Source: Bacteroides fragilis (lineage in GTDB: Bacteria; Bacteroidota; Bacteroidia; Bacteroidales; Bacteroidaceae). From it: 64,000 nt of DNA. Each line of letters begins with the position of its first letter. Within the stretch, counting starts at the first letter, position 1. Where the stretch lies: assembly GCF_002849695.1 (NCBI RefSeq), contig NZ_CP018937.1, forward strand, positions 1,364,001 to 1,428,000, read 5' to 3'. Shown piece by piece: positions 18,633 through 28,387 of the stretch. The position numbers were made by a program, and so were the translations under genes. The notes below the pieces were generated by a model. The model was not told the DNA's origin. It ran no database searches and saw only the letters and a list, made by a program, of their open reading frames with translations.

Positions 18633-20705
18633 ATGATAAAACCTACAATGAAAATTTGTACTTTCTTGCTTGCGGCCGGTTTGATGATAGCAACAGCTGG
18701 TGTGAAAGCGCAGTCTGTCATTCCTATTCCTCTCCGGATGGAGCAAGGTAGCGGTACTTTTCTATTTACCGGTGACACTAAGCTGTATACCAACCTGAAA
18801 GGTGAAGAGAAGAAAATGTTGATGGATTATCTGGAGACATTACCTATCCATTTCAAAAACGGTAAAAAGCAAACGAAAGATAACGTGGTCTCTCTTATGA
18901 TAACGAAGGCTAATCCTCAGTTATCTTCTCCCGAGAGCTATACACTGGAGGTAACTCCGCATAAAATAACAGTGCAGGCTACTTCCGGTGCCGGATTATT
19001 CTATGGCGTTCAGACTCTTTTGCAAATGGCTCAACCTGCAATGGAGGGTGCCTGGTCAGTTCAGGCTACAACGATTCAGGATTCGCCACGTTTCGAATAC
19101 CGTGGGCTGATGCTTGACGTTTCCCGCCATTTTCGTTCTAAAGAGTTTGTGAAAAAGCAGATAGATGCATTGGCTTATTATAAACTTAATCGCCTGCATT
19201 TGCATCTTACCGATGCTGCCGGTTGGCGTATCGAGATTAAGAAATATCCTTTATTGACGGAACTTGCTGCTTGGCGTCCGGAAGCCAACTGGAAAAGATG
19301 GTGGAATGAAGGTGGGCGGAAATATTGTCGTTTTGATGCTCCCGGTGCTTCCGGAGGTTATTATACGCAGGATGATATTCGTGAATTGGTCAATTATGCC
19401 CGTGAACGTCATATTACTATTATTCCTGAGATAGAGATGCCTGCCCATTCGGAAGAGGTTCTGACTGCCTATCCGGAACTGTCTTGTTCAGGAGAGCCTT
19501 ATAAGAATGCCGATTTTTGTGTCGGAAACGAGAAAACCTTTACTTTTCTTGAAGATGTGTTGACGGAAGTTATGGAGCTTTTCCCTTCCCAATACATTCA
19601 TGTTGGAGGTGATGAGGCCGGAAAAGCTGCTTGGAAAACCTGCCCTAAATGCCAAAAACGCATGAAGGATGAGCAACTGGATAATGTAGATGAGTTACAG
19701 AGTTATCTGATTCATCGTGTGGAGGTATTCCTCAATGCCCATGGCCGCAAGTTACTGGGATGGGATGAAATTCTGCAAGGTGGATTGGCACCTAATGCCA
19801 CTGTAATGTCATGGCGTGGTGAACAAGGTGGTATCGATGCCGTAAAATCCGGTCATCAGGCGATTATGACTCCCGGTTCGCACTGTTATATAGATAGTTA
19901 TCAGGATGCTCCTTATTCTCAGCCCGAAGCCATCGGAGGATATCTGCCATTGGAAAAAGTATACTCTTACAATCCGATTCCCGCTTCGCTTACACCCGAT
20001 GAAGCAAAATTGATTTATGGTGTTCAAGCCAATCTTTGGGCAGAATATATTCAGACTGACGAGCATTGTGAATATATGATTTATCCTCGTATTCTTGCGC
20101 TGGCAGAGGTCGCGTGGTCTGCACCTGAACGGAAATCATGGACTGATTTTCGTCCCCGTGCTTTAAAGGCTGTAGGATATTTACAATCCAAAGGATATCA
20201 TCCGTTCGATTTGAAAAAGGAGATCGGCAATCGGCCGGAAGCAGCGCAACCGATTCAGCATCTTGCATTGGGCAAGACCGTAAAATATAATGCTCCCTAC
20301 AATTCGTCTTATCCGGCACAAGGTGATAAAACCCTGACTGATGGAATCCGTGGGAGTTGGACCTATAGCGACGGGGCATGGCAGGGCTTTATTTCCCGTG
20401 ATCGTTTGGACATAACTATTGATATGGGCAAATCGACTGATTTACATTCGATTGGTGCTGACTTTATGCAGGTAGTGGGTCCTGAAGTATTTCTGCCTGT
20501 CGAAGTGATAATTTCTGTCTCGGAAGATGGAGAAAACTTCACTGAATTGAGCCGTCAGACGCATGAAGTGGTTAAATCGGACGCTGTAGTATTTAAGAAT
20601 TATGCATGGAACGGAAATGCCAAAGGACGTTATGTCCGTTACCAGGCTCGTGCCGGAGAGGAATTCGGGGGATGGGTGTTTACAGACGAAATCGTTGTAA
20701 AGTAA
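18633..20705 (+). CDS. beta-N-acetylhexosaminidase (GH20) with C-terminal F5/8 type C domain
   Basis: Exported by a signal peptide ending near GVKAQSV; an alternative start is the ATG five codons in. GH20b domain, then a TIM barrel with the catalytic pair in HVGGDE (323-328), LHLHLTDAAGWRIEIKKYP and IPEIEMPAHSEEVL. Residues from about 550 form a F5/8 type C (CBM32-like) domain ending in GGWVFTDEIVVK. It lacks the chitobiase-type C-terminal sandwich of the second GH20 gene. It is clearly paralogous to that gene but not identical, fitting a different linkage or chain position on the same glycans. Confidence 0.92.
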   Translation: MIKPTMKICTFLLAAGLMIATAGVKAQSVIPIPLRMEQGSGTFLFTGDTKLYTNLKGEEKKMLMDYLETLPIHFKNGKKQTKDNVVSLMITKANPQLSSPESYTLEVTPHKITVQATSGAGLFYGVQTLLQMAQPAMEGAWSVQATTIQDSPRFEYRGLMLDVSRHFRSKEFVKKQIDALAYYKLNRLHLHLTDAAGWRIEIKKYPLLTELAAWRPEANWKRWWNEGGRKYCRFDAPGASGGYYTQDDIRELVNYARERHITIIPEIEMPAHSEEVLTAYPELSCSGEPYKNADFCVGNEKTFTFLEDVLTEVMELFPSQYIHVGGDEAGKAAWKTCPKCQKRMKDEQLDNVDELQSYLIHRVEVFLNAHGRKLLGWDEILQGGLAPNATVMSWRGEQGGIDAVKSGHQAIMTPGSHCYIDSYQDAPYSQPEAIGGYLPLEKVYSYNPIPASLTPDEAKLIYGVQANLWAEYIQTDEHCEYMIYPRILALAEVAWSAPERKSWTDFRPRALKAVGYLQSKGYHPFDLKKEIGNRPEAAQPIQHLALGKTVKYNAPYNSSYPAQGDKTLTDGIRGSWTYSDGAWQGFISRDRLDITIDMGKSTDLHSIGADFMQVVGPEVFLPVEVIISVSEDGENFTELSRQTHEVVKSDAVVFKNYAWNGNAKGRYVRYQARAGEEFGGWVFTDEIVVK

Positions 20706-20767
20706 CTCTTTCCGCAGGTCCGGTAAAACCGAACGTATAAATTAGATAAATATAGAGTATTGAAAGA

Positions 20768-23017
20768 ATGAAGAAACTACCTTATTTAGTATCACTTGCA
20801 GCCGTTTGGCTGTCCATAGCAGTAGCTTCTGCGCAAGAGAGTCCGGTGGATTATGTGAACCCGTTTATCGGAACAACGAATTACGGAACAACGAATCCCG
20901 GAGCCATCTGTCCTCAAGGCATGATGTCGGTTGTCCCTTTCAATGTGATGGGAGGAAAGTCCGTTGGTAATAAAATAGATAAAGACAGCCAATGGTGGTC
21001 TACTCCTTATGAACATACCAATGCTTATTTTACCGGATTTTCACACGTCAATCTGAGTGGAGTGGGATGTCCGGAGTTGGGCTCTTTACTGTTGATGCCT
21101 ACAACCGGAAAGCTGAACGTCGATTATTTACAGTACGGAAGTGCTTATAAAGACGAAAAGGCCACGCCCGGTTATTACTCGAATATCCTGACTAAATACG
21201 GAATCAAGAATGAGGTTTCGGCCACTTTACGTACCGGAATCACTCGTTTCACTTTTCCTAAAGGAGAAAGTAATATTTTGCTGAATCTTGGCGAAGGGTT
21301 GACTAATGAAACGGGAGCTACCGTCCGTTTTGTCAATGAGCGTGAGATAGAGGGAACTAAACTACTGGGTACTTTTTGCTACAATCCGCAAGCTGTGTTT
21401 CCCATTTATTTTGTAATGCGTATCAATAAGGTCCCTCGTGCCCGTGGCTATTGGAAAAAGATGCGTCCGATGACAGTAGAAGCCCAGTGGGACAATACGT
21501 CCGGCAAGAATAAATTGTATACTGCTTATACCAAGGAGATGAGTGGCGATGACATTGGTACATGGTTTACTTTCGATACCGAAGAAGGCGAAACCATCGA
21601 GGTAAGCATGGGAGTGTCCTTTGTCAGCATAGCCAATGCCCGTCTTAATCTGGATAAGGAACAGGCTGGTAAAGGATTTGATCAGATTCGTGCCGAAGCA
21701 CGTTCCATGTGGGAGGACGATCTTTCGCGTATCCTCGTTGAAGGTGGCACGAAAGAGCAGAAGACAGTATTCTATACCGCTATGTATCACTTGCTGATCC
21801 ATCCGAATATTTTGCAGGATGTGAACGGACAATATCCGGCTATGGAAGGCAGTGAGATCCTTACAACGAAGGGAAATCGTTATACCGTGTTTTCTCTTTG
21901 GGATACCTATCGTAATGTACATCAGCTGATGACCCTGCTTTTCCCTGATCGCCAACTGGATATGGTTCGCACGATGGTCGATATGTATAAAGAACACGGC
22001 TGGCTGCCCAAATGGGAACTTTACGGCCGTGAAACGCTTACTATGGAGGGTGATCCGAGTATTCCTGTTATCGTAGATACCTGGATGAAAGGCTTACGTG
22101 ACTTTGATGTACAGGCAGCTTATGAAGCCATGTATAAGTCCGCTACGACTCCGGGTAAAGATAATCTGATGCGTCCCGATATCGATGATTACATTGCTAA
22201 AGGATATGTACCTTTGACAGAGCAGTATGACAATTCTGTTTCGCATGCACTTGAATATTATATTGCCGATTATGCCTTGTCTCGTTTTGCTCAGGCTTTA
22301 GGAAAGAAAGAAGATGCAAAATTGTTCTATGACCGTTCATTGGGTTATAAACATTATTACAGCAAAGAATTTGGTACATTGCGTCCTATTTTACCCGATG
22401 GAACATTTTACTCTCCGTTCGACCCGATGGAGGGTGCCAATTTTGCTCCCAGTCCCGGTTTTCATGAAGGCAATTCCTGGAACTACACTTTTTATGTTCC
22501 CCATGACATTGCAGGTTTAACCCGTCTGATGGGAGGTAAGAAGAAGTTTGTGGATAAATTGCAGAAAGTCTTTGATGAGGGGCTATACGATCCGGCTAAT
22601 GAACCGGATATTGCCTATCCTTATTTGTTCAGCTACTTCAAGGGAGAAGAGTGGCGTACTCAGAAACAGGTGAAACGGTTGCTTGCTGAATATTTCACTG
22701 ACCAGCCTAATGGTATTCCCGGTAATGATGACACCGGAACTATGTCGGCATGGGCCATTTTCAGTATGATAGGTCTTTATCCCGACTGTCCGGGAGTGCC
22801 CGACTATACACTGACTACACCTACTTTCGACAAAGTGACTATTCGGCTTGACCCGAAGTATTACAAAGAAAAAGAATTGGTTATTACGGCAGTACGTCCC
22901 GGAAATGATGCCGATTTGATCAAAGAGGTGAAGTTGAATGGAAAGAAACATGCAGGCTATCGTATCAGCCATGATGAGTTGGTACATGCCGGAACGATGG
23001 AATTTATATTAAAATAA
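20768..23017 (+). CDS. alpha-1,2-mannosidase-family glycoside hydrolase (GH92)
   Basis: 749-residue exported protein (signal peptide to about residue 22, VASAQ). The start YVNPFIGTTNYGTTNPGA and the C-terminal GNDDTGTMSAWAIFSMIGLYP (GNDD at 652-655) are hallmarks of GH92, a calcium-dependent exo-alpha-mannosidase family common in Bacteroides. FSLWDTYRNVHQL and EGNSWNYTFYVPHD also match. It would trim alpha-mannose from N-glycan cores or high-mannose chains. It is 62 bp after the GH20 gene and 13 bp before the GH2 gene. Confidence 0.93.
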   Translation: MKKLPYLVSLAAVWLSIAVASAQESPVDYVNPFIGTTNYGTTNPGAICPQGMMSVVPFNVMGGKSVGNKIDKDSQWWSTPYEHTNAYFTGFSHVNLSGVGCPELGSLLLMPTTGKLNVDYLQYGSAYKDEKATPGYYSNILTKYGIKNEVSATLRTGITRFTFPKGESNILLNLGEGLTNETGATVRFVNEREIEGTKLLGTFCYNPQAVFPIYFVMRINKVPRARGYWKKMRPMTVEAQWDNTSGKNKLYTAYTKEMSGDDIGTWFTFDTEEGETIEVSMGVSFVSIANARLNLDKEQAGKGFDQIRAEARSMWEDDLSRILVEGGTKEQKTVFYTAMYHLLIHPNILQDVNGQYPAMEGSEILTTKGNRYTVFSLWDTYRNVHQLMTLLFPDRQLDMVRTMVDMYKEHGWLPKWELYGRETLTMEGDPSIPVIVDTWMKGLRDFDVQAAYEAMYKSATTPGKDNLMRPDIDDYIAKGYVPLTEQYDNSVSHALEYYIADYALSRFAQALGKKEDAKLFYDRSLGYKHYYSKEFGTLRPILPDGTFYSPFDPMEGANFAPSPGFHEGNSWNYTFYVPHDIAGLTRLMGGKKKFVDKLQKVFDEGLYDPANEPDIAYPYLFSYFKGEEWRTQKQVKRLLAEYFTDQPNGIPGNDDTGTMSAWAIFSMIGLYPDCPGVPDYTLTTPTFDKVTIRLDPKYYKEKELVITAVRPGNDADLIKEVKLNGKKHAGYRISHDELVHAGTMEFILK

Positions 23018-23030
23018 AAACAGATCAATC

Positions 23031-25532
23031 ATGAACAAGAAAATCAAAATTGCATTTGCTTCGATGCTCGCTGTGCCACTGTTGGTATGTGCACAGGTCC
23101 GTACGGAACAAACCTTTGAAAAAGGGTGGAAGTTTACCCGTGAAGACAGTAAGGACTTCAGTAATTCCACTTATGATGATGCAAAGTGGCAGTCGGTAAC
23201 GGTACCCCATGATTGGGCTATTTACGGGCCATTCAGCATTAATAACGATAAGCAGAATGTGGCTATTTCGCAAGATGGACAAAAAGAGGCGATGGAGCAT
23301 GCCGGACGTACCGGTGGGCTTCCTTTTGTAGGTGTAGGATGGTATCGTCTCGATTTTGAGGCTCCTTCATTCAGTAAAGGTAAGAAGGCTACTTTGGTTT
23401 TTGATGGTGCTATGAGCCATGCTCATGTCTATATCAACGGACAAGAGGCCGGTTACTGGCCTTACGGTTACAATAGTTTTTATGTGGATGCCACCCCTTA
23501 TTTGAAGCCGGGTGAAAAGAATACACTGGCTGTCCGTCTTGAAAACGAAAACGAATCTTCACGCTGGTACCCCGGTGCGGGATTGTATCGCAATGTACAT
23601 CTGGTAGTGAATGAAGACGCTCATATTCCTACTTGGGGTACTCAGTTGACCACTCCGGTAGTGAAGGACGAATTTGCTAAGGTCAATCTGAAGACAAAAC
23701 TCGATATACCTGCAGGCAAAACATTTGAAGGATACCGTATTGTCACCGAATTGAAGGATAAGAATGGTAAGGTTGTGGCAACTAATGAGAAGCAGGGCAG
23801 TCAGTTCGACGGCAATGTTTTTGAGCAGGATTTTGTTGTTACTGCTCCGGCTTTGTGGACTCCCGATACTCCTAACCTTTACAATGCGGTTTCAAAAGTG
23901 TACGAAGGCAACACTTTGAAAGATGAATATACTACCCCGTTCGGTATCCGTTCCATTGAGATCATTCCGAACAAAGGCTTTTTCCTCAATGGAAAGAAAA
24001 CCATGTTCAAGGGTGTCTGCAATCATCACGATCTTGGTCCGTTGGGAGGTATCGCCAACGAAGCCGGTATTCGCCGTCAGATCCGTATCTTGAAGGATAT
24101 GGGGTGTAACGCCATCCGCACTTCACACAATATGCCCGCTCCTGAGTTGATTAAGGCTTGTGATGAGATGGGTATGATGATTATGGCGGAATCATTCGAT
24201 GAATGGAAAGCGGCCAAAGTGCAGAACGGTTATCATAAAGTTTTTGATGAATGGGCAGAAAAAGATCTGGTGAATCTGATTCATCAGTATCGCAATAATC
24301 CAAGTGTGGTTATGTGGTGTATCGGTAATGAAGTACCGGATCAGTGGAACGGCGATCGTGGACCGAAACTTTCACGTTTCCTGCAAGACATCTGCCATCG
24401 TGAAGATCCTACACGTCCCGTTACTCAGGGTATGGATGCGCCTGATGCTGTGGTTAATAACAACATGGCTGCCGTAATGGATGTAGCCGGTTTCAATTAC
24501 CGCCCTCACAAATATCAGGAAAATTACAAGAAACTTCCGCAACAGATTATTTTGGGTAGCGAAACTGCTTCTACTGTCAGTTCACGTGGGGTTTACAAGT
24601 TCCCGGTGGTACGTCGTGCCATGCAGAAATATGACGACCACCAGTCTTCATCGTATGATGTAGAACACTGTGGTTGGTCCAATCTTCCTGAAGACGATTT
24701 TATCCAGCATGAAGATCTGCCTTATTGCATTGGTGAATTTGTATGGACCGGATTCGATTATTTAGGTGAGCCTACTCCGTATTATACCGATTGGCCCAGT
24801 CACTCTTCATTGTTTGGAATTATCGACCTTGCCGGACTTCCGAAAGACCGTTATTACCTCTACCGCAGCCACTGGAATAAAGATGCGGAAACCTTGCACA
24901 TCCTGCCTCACTGGAATTGGGAAGGACGTGAAGGTGAAGTGACCCCTGTATTTGTATATACCAATTATCCTTCGGCCGAGCTGTTTATCAACGGTAAGAG
25001 CCAGGGTAAACGCACAAAAGACCTTTCGGTTACAGTACATAATAGTGGTGATTCTGCTTCTATTGCCAATTTCAAACGTCAGCAGCGTTATCGTCTGATG
25101 TGGATGGATACGAAGTATGAACCGGGTACCGTGAAAGTAGTCGCTTATGACAAGGATGGTAAAGCCGTTGCGGAAAAAGAAATGCATACTGCCGGCAAAC
25201 CCGATCATATTGAGTTGGTGGCAGACCGCAGTGTGATCGATGCTAATGGTAAGGACCTCTCGTTTGTAACGGTGAAGGTGGTTGATAAAGATGGTAATCT
25301 TTGCCCGTTGGCCGACAATGAAATCAGCTTCAAGGTGAAAGGGGCAGGTACCTATCGCGCAGGAGCCAATGGTAATCCGGCTTCACTCGAGTCATTCCAG
25401 ACTCCGAAGATGAAAGTGTTCAGTGGCATGATGACAGCCATTGTGCAGTCTACAGAGAAAGCAGGAAAGATTACACTCGAGGCTACCGGGAAGGGCCTGA
25501 AAAAAGGTACATTGGTGATCGAGAGTAAATAA
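23031..25532 (+). CDS. beta-galactosidase-like glycoside hydrolase (GH2)
   Basis: 833-residue exported GH2 enzyme. The N-terminal sugar-binding sandwich begins FEKGWKFTREDSKDF...VPHDWAI, the immunoglobulin-like domain ends GIRSIEIIPNKGFFLNGKK, and the barrel holds KGVCNHHDLGPLGG, acid/base Glu434 in CIGNEVPDQW and likely nucleophile Glu511 in LGSETASTVSSRG. The C-terminal part has two additional beta-sandwich domains (VYTNYPSAELFINGKSQGK; DHIELVADRSVIDANGKDLSFVTV). This domain pattern is that of Bacteroides beta-galactosidases; beta-glucuronidase cannot be fully excluded. It is last in the operon, before a strong terminator. Confidence 0.88.
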   Translation: MNKKIKIAFASMLAVPLLVCAQVRTEQTFEKGWKFTREDSKDFSNSTYDDAKWQSVTVPHDWAIYGPFSINNDKQNVAISQDGQKEAMEHAGRTGGLPFVGVGWYRLDFEAPSFSKGKKATLVFDGAMSHAHVYINGQEAGYWPYGYNSFYVDATPYLKPGEKNTLAVRLENENESSRWYPGAGLYRNVHLVVNEDAHIPTWGTQLTTPVVKDEFAKVNLKTKLDIPAGKTFEGYRIVTELKDKNGKVVATNEKQGSQFDGNVFEQDFVVTAPALWTPDTPNLYNAVSKVYEGNTLKDEYTTPFGIRSIEIIPNKGFFLNGKKTMFKGVCNHHDLGPLGGIANEAGIRRQIRILKDMGCNAIRTSHNMPAPELIKACDEMGMMIMAESFDEWKAAKVQNGYHKVFDEWAEKDLVNLIHQYRNNPSVVMWCIGNEVPDQWNGDRGPKLSRFLQDICHREDPTRPVTQGMDAPDAVVNNNMAAVMDVAGFNYRPHKYQENYKKLPQQIILGSETASTVSSRGVYKFPVVRRAMQKYDDHQSSSYDVEHCGWSNLPEDDFIQHEDLPYCIGEFVWTGFDYLGEPTPYYTDWPSHSSLFGIIDLAGLPKDRYYLYRSHWNKDAETLHILPHWNWEGREGEVTPVFVYTNYPSAELFINGKSQGKRTKDLSVTVHNSGDSASIANFKRQQRYRLMWMDTKYEPGTVKVVAYDKDGKAVAEKEMHTAGKPDHIELVADRSVIDANGKDLSFVTVKVVDKDGNLCPLADNEISFKVKGAGTYRAGANGNPASLESFQTPKMKVFSGMMTAIVQSTEKAGKITLEATGKGLKKGTLVIESK

Positions 25533-25552
25533 TCCGTTCAGATAAAGATAAG

Positions 25553-25591
25553 AAAAGAGGGGATCCGGGCAACCAGATACCCTCTTTTTTT
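25553..25591 (+). terminator. rho-independent terminator closing the sialoglycan operon
   Basis: AAAAGAGGG (25553-25561) pairs with CCCTCTTTT (25580-25588), followed by further T residues. It falls 20 bp after the GH2 stop and just before the second SusC gene. Confidence 0.85.
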
Positions 25592-25627
25592 GTTATATTT
25601 TATATGCAAACCTTAAATGATGATAGT

Positions 25628-28372
25628 ATGAAACAACACCGGATCATTCACATACCAACATTCGTCTTAGCTTTGTTTTTGATGTTTACCACCTCTGTTT
25701 TGCGAGCACAGGATAAGCCTGTTTGGCTGGCAGATTCTCTTATTACTGTAGGATACGCCACCGGGAATAAAAAGAATATTTCCGGTTCGGTGGAAAAAAT
25801 CACGGAGTTAGGAATGAATAAAGATCAGATTACCAATCCCTTGGAGGCTATCCGTGGACGTGTTCCCGGACTCACCATAGAAAAAGGAACCAATGGTCCG
25901 GCTGCTTTGGATGCCGTACGTTTGCGGGGAACCACTTCACTGACCAGTGGTAACGACCCTCTGATTATTGTTGACGGTGTGTTTGGTGATCTCAGTATGT
26001 TGACTTCTATATATCCTACCGATATAGAAAGCTTTACTATCTTGAAAGATGCTTCGGAGACAGCACAATATGGTTCCCGTGGTGCTTCAGGTGTTATCGA
26101 GATCACTACCAAGAAAGGAATTCGGGGCAAAACCAGAGTCAGCTATAACGGTAGTTTCGGCATATCCTCCGTATACAAAAATCTGGAGATGCTTTCCGGC
26201 AGTGAGTTTCGCAATCTGGCGCAGCAACAGGGCATTTCAATACTTGATAAAGGGAATGAAACCAATTTTTTGAAAGAGATAGAGCAAACAGGTCTGCAAC
26301 AGAATCATCATGTTGCATTTTATGGTGGGACGGATGCTTCAAGCTATCGTGTTTCGTTGGGTTTTATGGATCGTCAGGGCATTATATTGAACGAGGATAT
26401 GAAGAACTTCACTTCGAATATGAACATGACCCAGCATGTTTTTGATGATTTTCTGGTGTGCGAGTTAGGTATGTTTGGCTCTATCCAAAAGAACCATAAT
26501 TTGTTTGACCTTCAAAAAACATTCTATTCGGCTGCAACTTTTAATCCTACATATCCCGATCACCGTAATCCGGAAACCAGTTCCTGGGATCAGATTACCA
26601 ATGCCAGCCAGATCACTAACCCTTTGGCCTGGATGGAAGTGAAAGATCATGATGCGACTTCACATATCAGTACTCATGCCCGGCTGACCTTTAACTTACT
26701 GCGCGAGCTTAAACTGATTCTTTTTGGTTCTTATACTTATAATATTGTTGAAAATTCCCAGTATCTGCCTACATCTGTATGGGCACACGGACAAGCATAT
26801 AAAGGTACCCGGAAAATGGAATCACTGCTTGGCAATCTGATGTTGACCTATAAAAAGAACCGGAATAAACATTATTTTGATGTGCTGGCCCTGGCGGAAC
26901 TTCAAAAAGAGACTTATAGCGGTTTTTACACCACTGTGACCAATTTCAATTCCGATCAGTTTGGTTATAACAACCTTCAGGCAGGTGCCATTCGCCTTTG
27001 GGAAGGAACGAACTCTTATTTTGAACAGCCGCGGTTGGCATCTTTTCTCGGTCGCTTCAATTATACATTTGACGATCGGTACATCCTTACGGTGAATGCC
27101 CGTACCGATGCTTCTTCCAAGTTTGGTGCCAATCATAAATGGGGCTTTTTTCCATCCGTGTCGGCTGCCTGGGTTGTCAGTGAAGAGAAGTTTATGAAGC
27201 GTATTTCATTGGTGGATAATCTGAAATTCCGTATCGGTTACGGGCTGGCCGGCAATCAGAGTGGCATCGACTCTTATACAACGCTTAATCTGGTAAAGCC
27301 TAATGGAGTTGTTCCTGTTGGGAGTTCACAGGTGGTTACTTTGGGTAATATGCGTAATACCAATCCCGATTTGAAATGGGAAGTAAAACGTACTTTTAAT
27401 GCAGGTGCGGATCTTGGTATGTTTGGCAACCGGTTACTCTTTTCTTTGAACTACTATAATTCCAAGACCTCTGATATGCTTTATCTTTATAATGTCAGTG
27501 TGCCGCCTTTTACCTATAACACTCTTTTGGCAAATATAGGTTCCATGCGTAACAGCGGTACGGAGATTGCTGTCGGCATCACTCCTTTGAAGACCCGTGA
27601 CATGGAATTGAACATTAATGTTAATGTCACTTTCCAGCAAAATAAATTGCTTTCATTAAGTGGAATGTATGGTGGAGAGAATATTTCGGCACCTGAGTAT
27701 AAAAGCCTGGCAAGTCTGGACGGAGCCGGATTTCATGGTGGATATAATCATATTGTGTATCAGATGATAGGACAACCCTTAGGGGTATTCTACCTGCCTC
27801 ATTGCAAAGGTCTTATTTCCGATGGCAATGGTGGGTATACGTATGACATTGCCGATTTGAACGGAGGAGGGGTGAGCCTTGAAGATGGAGAAGACCGCTA
27901 TGTGGCAGGTCAGGCGGTGCCCAAGACTTTGCTTGGCTCCAATATCAGTTTTCGCTATAAGCGTTTCGATCTCTCAGTACAGATAAACGGGGCGTTCGGT
28001 CATAAAATCTATAACGGTACTTCACTGACCTACATGAATATGAATATTTTCCCTGATTACAATGTAATGAAGAAAGCTCCCGGACGTAATATCAAAGACC
28101 AGACCGCTACGGACTATTGGCTGGAGAAAGGTGATTATGTAAACTTCGATTATGTTACGATAGGCTGGAATGTTCCGGTGTCGAAGTGGAAAAAATACGT
28201 CCAGTCTCTCCGTCTCACATTGACTGTCAATAATCTGGCTACTATTACCGGATATTCCGGTCTGTCACCTATGATCAACAGTTCTACCGTTAATTCTACT
28301 TTGGGAGTGGATGACAAACGGGGATATCCTTTAGCACGTACCTATACGCTTGGTTTGAGTATTAACTTTTAA
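25628..28372 (+). CDS. SusC-family TonB-dependent transporter lacking the usual N-terminal domain
   Basis: Outer membrane receptor of about 914 residues. The ATG at 25628 is preferred because it starts a normal signal peptide (MKQHRIIHIPTFVLALFLMF...LRAQ); the frame can also start 8 codons earlier. Unlike the first SusC, the roughly 80-residue carboxypeptidase-like domain is absent: the mature protein goes almost directly into the plug (VGYATGNKKNISGSVEKI, LIIVDGVFGD, DASETAQYGSRGASGVIEITTKKG). The barrel ends TYTLGLSINF. Together with the SusD gene 15 bp downstream it forms a second glycan import pair; the substrate is unknown. A terminator lies immediately upstream, and I see no strong promoter box in the short gap. 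Confidence 0.88.
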   Translation: MKQHRIIHIPTFVLALFLMFTTSVLRAQDKPVWLADSLITVGYATGNKKNISGSVEKITELGMNKDQITNPLEAIRGRVPGLTIEKGTNGPAALDAVRLRGTTSLTSGNDPLIIVDGVFGDLSMLTSIYPTDIESFTILKDASETAQYGSRGASGVIEITTKKGIRGKTRVSYNGSFGISSVYKNLEMLSGSEFRNLAQQQGISILDKGNETNFLKEIEQTGLQQNHHVAFYGGTDASSYRVSLGFMDRQGIILNEDMKNFTSNMNMTQHVFDDFLVCELGMFGSIQKNHNLFDLQKTFYSAATFNPTYPDHRNPETSSWDQITNASQITNPLAWMEVKDHDATSHISTHARLTFNLLRELKLILFGSYTYNIVENSQYLPTSVWAHGQAYKGTRKMESLLGNLMLTYKKNRNKHYFDVLALAELQKETYSGFYTTVTNFNSDQFGYNNLQAGAIRLWEGTNSYFEQPRLASFLGRFNYTFDDRYILTVNARTDASSKFGANHKWGFFPSVSAAWVVSEEKFMKRISLVDNLKFRIGYGLAGNQSGIDSYTTLNLVKPNGVVPVGSSQVVTLGNMRNTNPDLKWEVKRTFNAGADLGMFGNRLLFSLNYYNSKTSDMLYLYNVSVPPFTYNTLLANIGSMRNSGTEIAVGITPLKTRDMELNINVNVTFQQNKLLSLSGMYGGENISAPEYKSLASLDGAGFHGGYNHIVYQMIGQPLGVFYLPHCKGLISDGNGGYTYDIADLNGGGVSLEDGEDRYVAGQAVPKTLLGSNISFRYKRFDLSVQINGAFGHKIYNGTSLTYMNMNIFPDYNVMKKAPGRNIKDQTATDYWLEKGDYVNFDYVTIGWNVPVSKWKKYVQSLRLTLTVNNLATITGYSGLSPMINSSTVNSTLGVDDKRGYPLARTYTLGLSINF

Positions 28373-28387
28373 TTTGGAGGATTAATT

